In this document: positions 11,677-23,775 of the stretch, in pieces
Layout of the letters: each line of letters opens with the position of its first letter
How positions within the stretch are numbered: the first letter of the stretch is position 1
Source: Pseudevernia furfuracea
Lineage: Eukaryota; Ascomycota; Lecanoromycetes; Lecanorales; Parmeliaceae
Length of the DNA: 64,000 nt
NCBI GenBank assembly: GCA_022315425.1
Contig: JAIUPT010000038.1
Coordinates: 1,488,001-1,552,000, forward strand
Direction: 5' to 3'
Translations under genes and position numbers: made by a program
The notes under the pieces: generated by a model
The model's database searches: none
Seen by the model: the letters and a program-made list of their open reading frames with translations, nothing else
Told to the model about the DNA's origin: nothing

Positions 11677-13457
11677 ATGGTATCTCTACGCCAAAGCCGC
11701 CCTCGATCCTTTGGCACCCAGCCTGGCTCCCTAACAGCAGCCCTTGCCTCGTTCCGCCAACACGACAATAACATGCCAGACATTACAGGCATTGCCAAAT
11801 CCAGGGCAGAGGCTGTTCTGTCCGACGATAATCTATCACCTCAAGTGTCAAGGTCTTCTACCCAGGGATCATGCACTTCATCCGCGAACGGAGGTTCTCC
11901 ACTATTGGATCCAAAGACGCCTGAGCTCTCCTCCCCTATGCCGAGCCCAAATTTGCTATCAAGAAACGCGTCAACGTCGGACTTCAGCTCTTACCAGGAG
12001 GAATGGGAAACCCCTTTAGAGACTCTCACCGTCTTCGACCTCCTGGACAACCTTGCGCTTCCTTCGCGCCTCGAAAAATGGCAGACCAAATTGTCAGCGC
12101 AGACCGAAAGAGTACGACGGCAACGTGAGAAGATCAAGTCGTCCACGTCCAATGCAAAGGATAGAGTGGTGGAAGAATGGCGAAGGCGTTTGCCACCACC
12201 AGATGAGCAACTTGACAAGTACCGGAAACGCATGAGCGACTCCGTAAATCGTCTTGGTTCGAGGTGGCATGACACAAAAGCTGTGACAGCCCGAGAGAAG
12301 CTTTCCTTCATCGCTGGAGTGCTCAACATCTTCATAAGCGGATACCTGATTGGCGGGCGCCCGGACTTATTCTATTATTGGTTCACAGCACAGCTTTGCT
12401 ATTTCATGCCAATACGCTTCTATACATACCACAAAAGGGGCTACCACTACTTCTTGGCGGACATGTGCTACTTCGTCAACTTCCTCCTACTGTTGACGAT
12501 CTGGGTGGCACCTAGATCGAAAAGGCTCTTCATAAGCACGTATTGCTTGGCATATGGAAACAATGCTGTCGCCATTGCAATGTGGAGAAACTCCATGGTG
12601 TTCCATTCTTTGGACAAGGTTACAAGGTCAGTGAGGACGTTGTAATTCCGGCTTTGTTTGCTAAATTTGACAGCCTGTTCATTCATATCATGCCACCAGT
12701 GACACTACATTGTCTAGTCCACCTCACCCCTCCAGAAATCCAGCTAGCACGCTTCCCAGGTATATATGCCATCGCGCAAAGCACCCCAGATAGCGCGGTG
12801 CACTATTCCCTGCTGGGCATGATGGCCTGGTCATCCGTACCATACGCCGTTTGGCAGCTGTCATATCACTTCTTCATTACTGTAAGGCGTCGAGAAAAGA
12901 TCGCTGCAGGCAGGCCCACGAGCTTCACCTGGCTACGTAGATCTTATGCTAAAAGTTGGATCGGACGCTTGATACTGGGACTTCCTGAACAATTGCAGGA
13001 ACCCGCGTTCATGCTCACACAATACCTTTATGCTTTGGGAAGCATGCTACCATGCCCAGTATGGTTCTGGTATCGATGGCCGAGCGCAATATTTCTGCTG
13101 TCGCTATTTGTCTGGAGCATATACAACGGAGCGACATACTACATTGACGTCTTCGGAACCCGCTTTCAGAAAGAATTGGAACAAATGAAGAAGGACGTTG
13201 CGAAGTGGCAGACCAGCCCAGATGCTTTCAGCAGTCCCCTGATGACGCCAAAGGCGGAAGATGGATCAGTAACACCGCAACAACAGCGGGGTACCGATGC
13301 AACAAGTGGCAAGAACGGACACAAAGGAAGCCAAAGCAGCATCGACCAGATACCCATGCTTGACGCGCAGCATGAAGGATCTAGTGGGATAGAGAAGTTT
13401 GCGTATGAAGGGGTTCAAGAGGGGAAGCAACGTGTGCCGTCAGCAAATGTGCGTTGA
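11677..13457 (+). CDS. gpc1: Glycerophosphocholine acyltransferase Gpc1 (DUF2838 membrane protein)
   Basis: Exons 11677-12626 and 12674-13457 give 577 residues. The first 200 residues are polar and low in complexity, with a predicted helical stretch (RVRRQREKIK..RVVEEWRRRL). A block of about eight hydrophobic membrane segments follows, from LSFIAGVLNIFISGYLIGG to IFLLSLFVWSIYNGATYYIDVFG, and a polar tail ends the protein. The motif blocks RFYTYHKRGYHYFLADMCYF and YGNNAVAIAMWRNSMVFHSLDK match the fungal/plant Gpc1 family. Yeast Gpc1 (YGR149W) transfers an acyl chain from acyl-CoA to glycerophosphocholine, making lysophosphatidylcholine in the ER. The intron (12627-12673) restores SLDKVTSLFIHIMPP. 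Confidence 0.9.
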
Positions 13458-14001
13458 CGAAGAAGATTTTTGGATTAAGCAGCAAGGCGTTGGCAGGATT
13501 GGCGGGTGATTCATGGGATATTCTTTACAGCATGTCGCGGTACACCATGATACCCTTTGATTCGAAGCAAGACTTTCATCTTTTAGCCCGATAGACCTTT
13601 ATGAAAGTACTAACCTGGAAAACATAACATATCTACCTACAATCATACCTTAGATTCATAATCGAACACGAGAACACTAATGTACTTTACTTTTGCCTAA
13701 GGTACCTTACCTTACCTTACGGTACAGGAGCCCAAAAAACGCTAACCCGTTTTCAGGCAAGGCCAATCTTGTTATTCTTTACACTCGATACTGATAGAAA
13801 TGCATCTTTATATGCCACGCCCAAGGCTCTGCTCCTCAAGCAGTTCTTTCGATGAGTGTGGCAAACTGCGAGGTATCCAATGGAAGCGCCTAGCCGGGTG
13901 CTCTGTTGTGAAAGCATATGTAATACTCCCATGACCGCAGAGGGTCGAAAAGTGGAGAAAGGTCAACCGCCCAGCTCCTCAACCTTCAAGCTTGGCCAAA
14001 G
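13458..14001. other. Intergenic region between gpc1 and the dcr2-like gene
   Basis: 544 bp holding the gpc1 3' end and the promoter of the next gene. A run of CCTTA/CCTTAC units (about 13697-13725) is the only repeat I see. No further gene is supported. Confidence 0.4.
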
Positions 14002-15702
14002 ATGACACGCAGGATTGTATGTCAAATGGTGTGACGATATAGATCCATACTGATGTCTCGATAGGTCCGCACTTCCATCCAGCTCGGCATCCTCACGCTC
14101 ATCATACTCCTTCTTGTCTTCTTCCTTGACAACCGCTTCAATGTCCTCCCAGACGCGATACACAACGCCCTTCCTGCTCACCACCCCGGTCTTGTTATCA
14201 CTGACATAACCGTCGCGACTTGTTCCACACTCAACATCCTTTCGAGCTGCAAGCTAGACCCGGCGAAATGGCATCGAGTGGAAAAGGACCTATATCTCTC
14301 ACGCGGCTGGCTCACTCACGCCTTTCTGCACATCGAACGAAAGCGAGAGTCAGAGTTGACTGAGAAAGACCGAGTCATCCTGGATGTTCGTGTAGCGAGC
14401 TTGGATCCCGTCACCTCGGAAAAGGACCAAGGGGCCGAACGCTGGGAATATCGCCCTGCAGGAATCTGGCTCAAGCGCACATCCAAGCACCGCGAATCTG
14501 ATAGCATCAACGCAGTAACAGCTGTCGATGTGCTTTTTGGCTCAGACGCTGTAGAAGCGCGTCCGGGATGGATACTCGCCTCTCAAGCCCTCCTCCTGCC
14601 TAACGTTGGCGGCGAAAACCAAGAAGCTTACCTCAGTGTCCGTCGCGGCCCTCCAGCGAACGTGGAAAGGCCAACCCTCCACGTAAACAAAGATGGCAGA
14701 TTCAAGATCCTTCAGGTAGCCGACCTGCACCTCTCGACTGGCCCTGGGATCTGCCGGGAACCCGAACCTGCACTGCATAATGGTGGCAAATGTGACGCAG
14801 ACCCTCGTACGCTCGCTTTCGTTTCTTCAGTCCTCGACAGCGAACGCCCTGATCTCGTGGTTCTCTCCGGTGATCAGGTCAATGGCGAGACAGCAGCAGA
14901 CGCACAATCCGCAGTCTTCAAATTCGCCCATCTCTTAATAGACCGCAAAATTCCATTCGCAACCATCTTCGGGAATCACGACGACGAGGGATCTCTTTCG
15001 CGTGAAGCTCTTATGCAGCTTACTCACTCACTACCTTACTCACTCTCGGAATTTGGGCCCACGACTGTGGATGGTGTAGGGAACTACTATGTCGAAGTGC
15101 TTGCGCGCGGTACATCTTCGCACTCCGCTCTCACTCTGTATATGTTGGATACCCACGGCTACAGCCCCGACGAGCGCCAATTCCGTGGCTACGACTGGCT
15201 CAAGAAGAGTCAGATAGACTGGTTTAAGACTACAAGTCAGGAGCTGAAAAACAGTCCTTCGCATCAGGGCTATACACATCATCATATGGACATGGCGTTC
15301 ATACATATCCCGCTCCCTGAATACCGACTTGTTGATGACATTGTCTTGTCCACTGGTAACCAGCCCGAGAATCCCACAGCGCCAGGCTTCAATAGCGGTT
15401 TTAAAGACGCACTGGTTGAGGAAGGTGTTTTAGCTGTTTCTTGTGGGCACGACCACGTAAACGATTATTGCTCGTTATCCAAGTCTGCGAACGGCAAGCC
15501 GGAGCTGTGGATGTGCTATGCAGGAGGTAGTGGCTTCGGAGGTTATGGTGGATACGGAGGATATCATAGGCGGGTGAGGGTATTTGAGTTCGACATGAAT
15601 GAGGCCCGGATTGTGACATGGAAGAGGGTTGAGTACGGGGAAACAGAGAAGCAAATCGACAAGACGATTATCGTTGAGAGTGGAAGGGTGGTGGCTGCTT
15701 GA
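14002..15702 (+). CDS. dcr2: Dcr2-like calcineurin-family metallophosphatase with 15-nt first exon
   Basis: The long ORF has no proper start. A 15-nt exon (14002-14016, MTRRI) joined across a 48-nt intron to 14065-15702 gives 550 residues, beginning with basic residues and then a membrane anchor (LGILTLIILLLVFFL). The phosphoesterase domain starts near residue 235: FKILQVADLHLS, then DLVVLSGDQVNGE, then FGNHDDEG, then HIPLPEY and GHDHVNDYC. These are the ordered metal-binding motifs D-x-H, G-D-x-x, G-N-H-D and G-H-x-H of the calcineurin-like fold. Size, single anchor and the long N-terminal domain fit Dcr2 of yeast, a dosage-dependent cell-cycle regulator also linked to unfolded-protein-response signalling through Ire1 dephosphorylation. 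Function here is inferred from the family. Confidence 0.87.
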
Positions 15703-15915
15703 GAGTAATCAAGGCCGGAGGTACAATATTGTGTGAGAACTAGCGTTTATGGGACAGCTGGTGTCATGGCGTCGATATGGTGGCGTTCATCGCCAAAGAT
15801 GGTAGAAAAGAACCGCTTCGCGAAAATTAGGTGATGTTTGTACTTTATTGGAAGAACCAGCAGCTTTTGGGGGGGTCCTCGCTTCAATGTCACTAGAATC
15901 TACTTGAATCGAAGC

Positions 15916-17950
15916 TTATTCCTCCGGTTCGGCTGTGGCAATAGCTGTGGCCCCGTGATCACTCTCACTCTCCTCCCTTGGTTCGCTCGTATTACTTTGT
16001 TGCACTCGGTGCTGCTCTTCGCCCTCGGGCTGCTCGTCGTTCGGCCGTAGGGGTGCTGGAGCAACGGCAGGCGGTTTGAAAAAGGGTTCTCCCTCCTCGT
16101 CAGCGTCGAGCTGCATCAGGAAAGTTTCCCAGAGTTCGATCAACTGGAAACTCGGGTTAAGAATAGGATACATCAGCAGCACGGAAAGCGAACATACCTC
16201 CTTCTGCGCCTCAATGGCTCCCTCCAAAAATGTCTCCACCCCACTTTTGAAATCCTCTACTTTTTCTCGTTCAAACCTCTCCAATTCTCCTCTCATAAGT
16301 CTCCCCATGTCCTCAAAAAGCAGTCTCGCCTGATGACTCCTTCTTTCCCCATCCCCAACATCAGCTTGTAATTGGTTCAACCGATCCTGCTGAGTCTTTC
16401 CGCTCCTCAATACTTTCTCCTGGGTAGCTCGACGCTTTTGGAGTTCTGCCTCGGCGCTGTGCCATGAATGGAATGACTTTTGGCGCTGGGCAAACGCAGT
16501 TTTGATGGACGCAATAAGACGGATATATTCATCCACTGTGATGCCAAGCGTAAGCACATCCTGTTGGGCTTGACGTTCGTAAAGCTCGCGGATGCGAAGC
16601 TGAAGGTCTGAAAGTCCTTCGAGAGGTGTGGAGAGGGACGCGGAGAGTTCGACCGCAGAAAGCGCATGTAACGAAGCGGAGAAATCGCCTGCTGCTTCTG
16701 CGAGTGCTTTTCGCTGCGAGACTACAGCATCGATAGATTTGAGGAGGGTTTTCAATTGATTATCGAGAGCGTCGAGGTAAATTTTCCGCTCGTGGAACCA
16801 GTCGTCGTGCTCAATAAATTTGCCACCGGTAGTGCTGCCAAGCCCCAGAGAACTGAACATTCCTTTACTTTCGCCGAGGCCGGGTTCTTTGTGCTCTCGA
16901 TGCTTGACGTCCATATTGAAAGCATCGCTTTCGAGGAATATTTTGAGGTCACCATCGTGCTGAAGTATTGGGTGGGCGGCTGTCTTGTTGAGCATCTTTT
17001 CCAAGGCTGATCTTCTCGACTCTACAAAGTTGCTATCAAAACGACCAACGGCTTGCTTTTCTGGAGGCGGCGGGACCACGACTCCAGGATTACTATTGTG
17101 CAACGAATTGTAAAGCCATAAGAAATCGCGGTAACGCCGGCTAACAGCAAATTCGGGCTGCTTGTATGCTTTTGAAGACGTCTATCATAGTTAGGAATGT
17201 GTCCCTGTAGAATGACCTTGACGTTGAGCATATACCTTCGTCCGAACTTGGTAAACAATGTGACTGCTAGTCAAGTCTCCAACCTTATGCGGATCACCAA
17301 CTGTAATATCGAAACTAGGTCTCGCGGCCTGCTCGATACTAACGCTAGGATGCGTTGGCCTCCTTGAGTTTTCTATTCCTCCAGGAGCTGAATGGCCTTG
17401 CTGTTGGTATCTTTGTCTTGAGATCGTAGAGCTTCTGTCGTCATCATCGAGGTCTGCCGAGTCTACCATACCCCTATTCGCAGGTGGCTGCGATGAGGGC
17501 GTTGAGCGGGCACTGCGCGTGGGTAGTATCTGCTCTTTGGATGGGGGTGCAGGAGGTAGTTCGGGGTCTGAGAGGTTGGAATTCTCACCCAATGGGCCAA
17601 GTGGTCCAAGAGAATCATCTATGGCTTCTAGGCGTGTAGCTTGTGCTCCAACCTTTCGCGGCGTCCGAGGACCTCTGGCATTCGGGGATCTTGGTGTAGA
17701 AGCTGCCGCAAGAGAGGATGTCTGAGGTTGTTTGGCTTTGGTTTCCGAGTCTGCGAAACTTCAGGAGTCTGAAAAAGAGATTGAATTGGCTATCAGACAG
17801 ACCCTGTTCTTCTCCTTCTGCAACCTTGGTAAGATTGGCATTGGAGCTTGACCGTGAGGGAACATCTGCCTACTGTCAACTACAATGGCGAATGGGACAG
17901 TAGTCGTGCGATGATTACATACCACCCCATGGCGAATCCTCAGTATCCAT
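15916..17950 (-). CDS. vps5: Retromer sorting nexin Vps5 (PX-BAR)
   Basis: Reverse-strand exons 17950-17923, 17865-17803, 17750-17236, 17181-16198 and 16143-15916 give 605 residues. The protein opens MDTEDSPWGDVPS, the kind of start seen in fungal Vps5. It has a disordered Ser/Pro-rich region, then a PX domain (FDITVGDPHKVGD.. to ..RRYRDFLWLYNSL) that binds PI3P, then a C-terminal BAR coiled-coil domain (from about GGKFIEHDDWF to LIELWETFLMQLD). Vps5 with Vps17 forms the membrane-bending half of retromer, recycling cargo from endosome to Golgi. The last intron (54 nt, in frame, no stop) is inferred because removing it restores AQKELIELWE. The intron between 17803 and 17750 is the least certain: its acceptor was picked to keep frame. 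An in-frame upstream ATG at 18118 could add 56 residues. Confidence 0.85.
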
Positions 17951-18552
17951 TGGGAAAAGAATTTTGGGTATGTTGGAGCTGATGTCAAAATCAAAAAGCG
18001 TGTCCGTTGTATCCGTCGAGCATCGAGGTGTAGGAGTGTCCTCGGCTTTTCCGACGCTTGGCTGAGCAGGGATTTCCGCGTTTCCCTTCGCGTTCTCTTT
18101 GAAGACTTTACGATCCATTAAGTACGGATGCTAATACAAAGGCACATTTATAAGTCTCAGCTTCTGATTAATTCTGAATATCGGATTATATCTGCTAATG
18201 ATACAAGTAAAATGTGGAGTGGGTGGGGGAAAGAGAACTACAGCACTTCCTCATTCACTGCTTATGGTGACACAGTTGGAGATGTGACAGAGCTTATCAC
18301 TAAAGCGCCAGCCGAACCGGATTGGCCGTCGTCTAGATTGAGTGCAATGTTGCCCACCAGAGACTCTTTGCCATACATAGCGCGTTCTCTTGGTTATGGC
18401 ATAGATGCGGGACCACCCCCCTTCTTGCTGCTTTCGAAAAAATCGTGACCTATGAAGATGAAGTGATTCACCGTCTCCTCTATCGCGTGATGGCTTTCCG
18501 AAAGAGCCGCTGCCAGTCTTCGCCGCTCCAGCTGTATTTTGGCAGGATACTC

Positions 18553-19212
18553 CTATCGCCCGCTACCGTCCAGCTCTTGGGATGCATCCGCACCCTCTAC
18601 TTCAAGTTCTCGACCCGCACCCGGCTTTCTGTCCTCGAGCTTGGACACGAACCTTTCAGCTTCTCCCCACAACTCTGCCTTCATCTCCTTTCCCACATTG
18701 TCATTCCTGCTGTTTAGCCAACCTACGTCCAGATTACCAAGACCACCACCTATGATGACTCCCTTGTTTCCTCCACCCGTTCTCGGTAATGATGCATTCG
18801 GAGAACTAGCCTGGGCGGCTGAAGGAACAGTCAGACTCATCAGTGGCTCCTTGGTGACTGCTTCAGCGGGCAGAATATCTGCCTCCTCAAGCGCATATAT
18901 CTGGCGTCTAAGTTTCACATCCACCGAAGAGAGTAGGGTAAAGTACTGCGATGTCGCGGCTGTGAAGGAATCTCTTTGCTGTTCTATTGGAACGGGCTGG
19001 CTTTGCAGGCTTTCTGCTGGTGCACTGGGAGTGGGCTTTGTCAAAGCTTTGACGGCAAGGCCTGCCGATTGTAGTAGCTGAGCAACGTTCTGCCCCTAGT
19101 CTCAGTGTCCATTGGATAGTACAAGTTCTTGCCAGCGCTTTACCTTGTCAATATTGTTCAGCTGCTTGATGCGATCGCTAGCAGAGAAGATTGGGAGATC
19201 GTCTGGAGACAT
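18553..19212 (-). CDS. med11: Mediator complex subunit Med11
   Basis: Exons 19212-19144 and 19095-18553 on the reverse strand give 203 residues. The first part (LPIFSASDRIKQLNNIDK, then NVAQLLQSAGLAVKAL) and the following helical stretch (DSFTAATSQYFTLLSSVDVKLRRQIYALEEADI) are characteristic of fungal Med11 in the Mediator head module, where it pairs with Med22. The C-terminal 90 residues are Gly/Asp-rich and not conserved as far as I can tell. The intron (49 nt) is supported by frame and by the family sequence across the junction. Start: the ATG at 19212 is preferred because family proteins begin shortly before LPxFSAxDRIKQL. In-frame ATGs also exist at 19263 and 19311. Confidence 0.85.
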
Positions 19213-19725
19213 TTTGTAAAATTCGATAGACTGCCTCCGAAGCCTTTGTGTAGAGTCTTTCATGGGATGTCGAGGTGAATGGTTAGATAAATAAATGTTT
19301 TGGACAAACAATAGTCGTGAAGATGGTCAGTGTTGATATACTGTAGTAGAGTAGGTAAGGTACTAGTACAGTAGTACTCTAAATCTACTTAATGCGGCTC
19401 AGCGGCTCAATCCTGGGTTTCAGGCTTTTATTAGCCCACGGGACCGACTGGCCTGTGCGTACTTTACCTTAGAAGCAACTTTATTTTCAAATCGCCCCAG
19501 GCTCCAAAACTTCAACGTCTTTCTCATTCGTCCCTAGATCCAGGAGCTACTCTTGTTGTCCCCCCCCCATCTCTCTGCCTCTACTCTTATGTTTGACCTA
19601 CTCTACTTGGAAATCGCATTCCACTCTTTAATTGGGGATAAGGACAACGATATTAGATATATCCTCTGAGATATAGGAAATAATGTCTTCTGCATGAACG
19701 TCAATCATTCTTCGAAACCGCCATC
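19213..19725. promoter_or_regulatory. Divergent upstream region med11/taf5
   Basis: 513 bp between two start codons of general transcription factors. It contains a poly-C run (about 19560-19568) and pyrimidine-rich stretches upstream of taf5. No recognised binding site stands out. Confidence 0.4.
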
Positions 19726-22700
19726 ATGTCCGGACAGCCTTCAGGGAATTCCTCAGCATCTCGACCTACCACCAACGGCGTCGCTAACGGTAGCATGACT
19801 TCGTCCCAACAGAGAACAGATCCTCAAGCAGGATCTAGCACGAGTAACGGACAATCTGGAAGCATGTCCCAGTCGAATCTGAACAGCATTGTAAGGCAAA
19901 AATTTCATGCTTGATTCTATCTGCTTTACGTCTGTCAGAAGTTTTTGTTCGCATTCATGCTGTGAATTCTGTCCAAAAACAACACAGAGATTCGATTTCA
20001 ACGAAGACGGTGGTCAACTGGAAGTTGCTCGGTTCAAAAGTTGTAGAACAAAGCTACTAGCGTGCGGTGCTCCACGCCTTCCGTATCATGTTTTATCAAT
20101 CATACAACACCGCTCTTTCTAGCCCGTAACCTGTCTCGACCTAAGATAGCAAAGCCAGGCACCAGCCAGCCTTCCATTGGTAGAACAGCCCGCGCTCGAC
20201 AAAAACAAAGAAGGAGCGAGCGCATAGGATCATGCGAAGCACCTCAAACCTCTGCGGTCCAGGAAGCTTCTCTATCCCTACACTACAGGCACCGAAACAA
20301 GGAGTCAATACATCTCCGCTAGCTACCAGTGAAAGACGAGTCGGATCTTTTCCCTCTAGCGATTGTCATACTTATTCGTCGCGCAAACGAAGGAACGCCG
20401 AAGTAACGCCTGGTATGGAAATGTCTTCGGACCTTCAGCAGCGCAATAAGCGAGCAGCCATGGGCAGTCACAGTCTGTCCGCCAGTGTTGCCCTGTCCAC
20501 GCAATCCCGTATATGCTCAGAACGACCTTTCGTTCTTATTCCTTGGCTTGAGCCTTCTCCAGAGGGATATCGGAGAATATATGACAATCTAGACGTGCCG
20601 AGCCCTGCACAGCAGCCCAATTCCTACCAGCCTCATGACCAATTGGAATATGAGGCTCAAAGCTTTTTGCGCAATATCAAATATCCGCGACTGGGGCTTT
20701 CATACAGGCATTCTCCGGTTGACACATCAGCAATTGGAGAAGCACCGTCCATCGGTTCTGCTGGCCTTAGCTATACAGGGACAGGCCAGAATGGTCTCTC
20801 TTTGTTCAAAAATCAAAATCCTCGGCGACGTGCCGCCAAGATCAAACCTTCTGCCAAAAGACAAACTCCTAGAAAATACGGACATGCGATCAAAGAACGT
20901 CATGCCTCATCCAGCGTCGGTATCTCTAAGGATGTTGTCGGCAATCATACGCTGGATTTACAACTCACGATCTTGCCCGAGGAGTCGTCCAAGAACTACC
21001 TCATCCAAGAGGATAACGGTCCAGAGCCTAGGCCGGCAGGTTTCGCGGATTCTGTGCCAGGATTGATCGACGATCATATGGTGTGTAACCGGGATCGCAC
21101 ACAAATTCTTCACACCTTAAAAAAAAGCTCGGTCCACTTGTTTCTTGTCTATCTTTGAACTTGATATGTTTGCCTTCTTGCCTACCGTTCATCACTCTTC
21201 ACAGCCTGTATCTAAGAGCTTTTTAGCAAAAATTCCTACTCACTTCCAACACTTCAAGAAAATGGACGCTGATGTGATTTTTCAGGTCATCGAATATCTG
21301 TCAAAAAAAGGCTATAGCAAGACAGAGTCTATGCTGAGGCAAGAGTCTGCGAACCAAGACGTTGAAGGCAGACCCATCAACACCAAGGCTGAAGAGACTG
21401 GGGCAGCCAAGTACGGAAAAGCTTTCGGTGAGTGCCATGTGTTGACCTATGCTCTCGATAATTCAACTGAATTTCGCCCGAGGATCGATGCGATCGTGGA
21501 TTGAAGAGAGTCTCGACATCTACAAAGTGAGGTGAAAGCTGTGCTTAATCTTGCACCCGCTGACAACCTCCTAGCCTGATCTAAGACGTCTTCTCTGGCC
21601 AATTTTCGTCTACTCATTCCTCAATCTGGCATCTGACTTTTTCCCCAAGGACAGCGGCCATTTCTTCGAGTCGTTCAAGTCCGGATTCAGAAAAGAGCAT
21701 GAGGACGATCTGAGAGCGCTTCAGCCTATTTCATTGCCCGAGCATGTGTTCAACAACGACATTGCGAAGATCTATCGCAGCAACAAGTATCGAATCACAC
21801 TCAGCCAAGTGGCGTTCTTGAACCTCGTTCAATTCTTAGAGTCGAAGGAAAAGGATGGAGGTGCAGTCATAGTAGGTGTGATACAGAGCTACCTGCAGGT
21901 TGTAACCATCGACCGCGTTGCAGACGATCAAAATACCCTTGCGAGACTGCTTAAACGGGCGAGAGCAAACGAAGATTATCCGGCTGAAGATGAAGGGATT
22001 CCGGGTCATAATCCTGGATCCGCGAACGTAGATATAAGCGCGGGTTCAACTGTGTTGACACGATTAAAGCTCGGGCATATACCTCTGGAGTCGGATTTGG
22101 TGGATGACGTTCGTGCAGAACTAGAGGAGGAAGATGCGAAGAATCCTCCCGGCACTGGGCAAGACTCGCTTGTTCAACACTTTGAGCAGCGGATCAAACG
22201 GGAAGAAAGTGAAGACGCACCTACTCGCAGCGAGTTGCAATTACCGTCATCAATCGCCCGCGACGTCGCTATGGAGGTTCAAAAGGTCAAAGAGGACCGC
22301 GATCGATTCAAGATCGATGGCAGGACTGGAGGTGTGGGCCCTGGTGTCAGTGTCACAATGTTCACGTTCCACAACACGTACGACAGGTAGTTGCCCGTTT
22401 TCCATCCTACATAAAGACTCTACTGACACACACACGTGTCTCAGTATCAATTGCTTGGACTTCTCTGAAGACAATATGCTCGTAGCTGCAGGTATGAGCG
22501 AATCTTATATCCGCGTTTGGATCCTTGACGGCAAAGCCTTACCAATTATGGTCCAACCTGGGTCTGCGGAACAACCACCATCTGCGTCTCGCCGTCTGAT
22601 AGGTCACTCTGGACCTGTATATGCTGTTTCATTCTCACCATCTATCGCTTCATCGAATGCTCTCGGTCCTTCTACCAACTCGAAACACCTTCTCTCCTGT

Positions 22701-23483
22701 TCGGCGGACAAGTCTGTACGTCTCTGGTCTCTCGAGACCTGGACCTGTCTTGTCGTTTACAAGGGTCACGATCATCCGGTGTGGGACGTGAAATGGGGCC
22801 CATTCGGTCTCTACTTCTTGACTGGCTCGCTTGATAGAACATGTCGCTTGTGGAGGACGGACCATATCGAGGATCTCCGTATGTTTGTTGGTCATGATAA
22901 AGATGTGGATACTGTATGCTTTCACCCAAACAGTGCTTATGTATTCACTGGAAGCAGCGACAGAATTGTTCGTATGTGGGCTGTTGCAAATGGGTACCCT
23001 GTGCGCATGTTCACAGGTCACACCGGCAACATCACCTCCTTGGCTTGCAGTCCTAGCGGCAAGATACTCGCTTCTGCTGATGACGCGGGCACCATCATTC
23101 TCTGGGATCTAGGTCCAGGGAAGCTTAAGAAGCGAATGCGTGGCCACGGCAAGGGAGGGATCTGGTCGTTAAGCTGGAGTGTCGAATCTACCGTCCTTGC
23201 TTCCGGAGGCGCCGACGGTACGGTCCGTATATGGGACATTGCAATTGGGAACGATGCAGGTGGACAGGGCAGAGTCATTGGGGAAGGAGGTGCTGGACAG
23301 AAGATCGATGGAAATGCCGCGCAGATGCAGGCTGTGGCCGGTGCGGGCACCAAGAAGAAAGGAAAAGACGTGGTGGTCACGTCGGATCAGATCAGTGCGT
23401 TCCCAACTAAGAAGAGTCCAGTGTACAAGGTCAGATTCACCAGACAGAATCTTGTAGTTGCCGGAGGTGCCTTTCTAAGCTGA
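19726..23483 (+). CDS. taf5: TFIID/SAGA subunit Taf5 (LisH, NTD2, WD40)
   Basis: Exons 19726-19890, 21286-21427, 21483-21526, 21575-22386 and 22445-23483 give 733 residues. A Ser/Gln-rich N-terminus leads into a LisH motif (SNLNSIVIEYLSKKGYSKTESML) created by the first splice. The TAF5 N-terminal dimerisation domain follows (SLDIYKPDLRRLLWPIFVYSFLNLASDFFPKDS, then NKYRITLSQVAFLNLVQFLE), then a six- to seven-bladed WD40 propeller (LIGHSGPVYAVSFSP to GADGTVRIWDIA). This three-part order is specific to Taf5, shared by TFIID and SAGA. The first intron is about 1.4 kb, roughly 25 times the others, and contains a 308-codon ORF. If exon 1 is not used, an in-frame ATG at 21262 would start the protein eight residues before the LisH sequence. 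Confidence 0.9.
20232..21158 (+). other. Open reading frame inside the first taf5 intron, unknown
   Basis: A 308-codon ORF lies wholly within the long first intron of taf5, on the same strand, and its frame stays open upstream to 20184. The product is Ser/Pro-rich with basic patches (PRRRAAKIKPSAKRQTPRK) and no domain I recognise. It is not obviously a transposase, polymerase or homing nuclease. A second open stretch with protein-like composition (FDFNEDGGQLEVARFKS) lies at about 19991-20040, possibly another exon. It could be a nested gene, an alternative taf5 transcript sharing exon 1, or chance. Base composition resembles neighbouring genes and not the AT-rich transposon island. Confidence 0.4.
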
Positions 23484-23775
23484 ACCTGTGCAAGAGCTAG
23501 GGTTAATACGAAGGTACGGCGTTCAGTGTTGAGTGCCGTGCATTTACTTAAGGTGGCTAACAGTGCAGACTAGAGAGCAGGGCGTTGAACATTGATGTTG
23601 ATCTCATAGCTTGCATCAACATCTTGACTTGGGTTCTTGTACATACTACAGCTTGACAATCTTTCTACCTCGGCCGTGAGAATAACCAGAGCAGACCATT
23701 CCTAGTACTTTTTATCACCCACCACTGAAACCTACTTCGAAGCTTGACTATCTCACCAAAGCTATCTATGGACGC

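Noticed and set aside
17951..18118. Upstream in-frame start for Vps5 (56 extra residues)
   Set aside because: Family members begin with a short acidic MDxxDSPW-type sequence, which matches the ATG at 17950; the extension is kept only as an alternative.
20062..20322. 86-codon ORF overlapping the taf5 intronic ORF in another frame
   Set aside because: Composition is Arg/Ser-rich without features, and it overlaps the longer, more gene-like frame.
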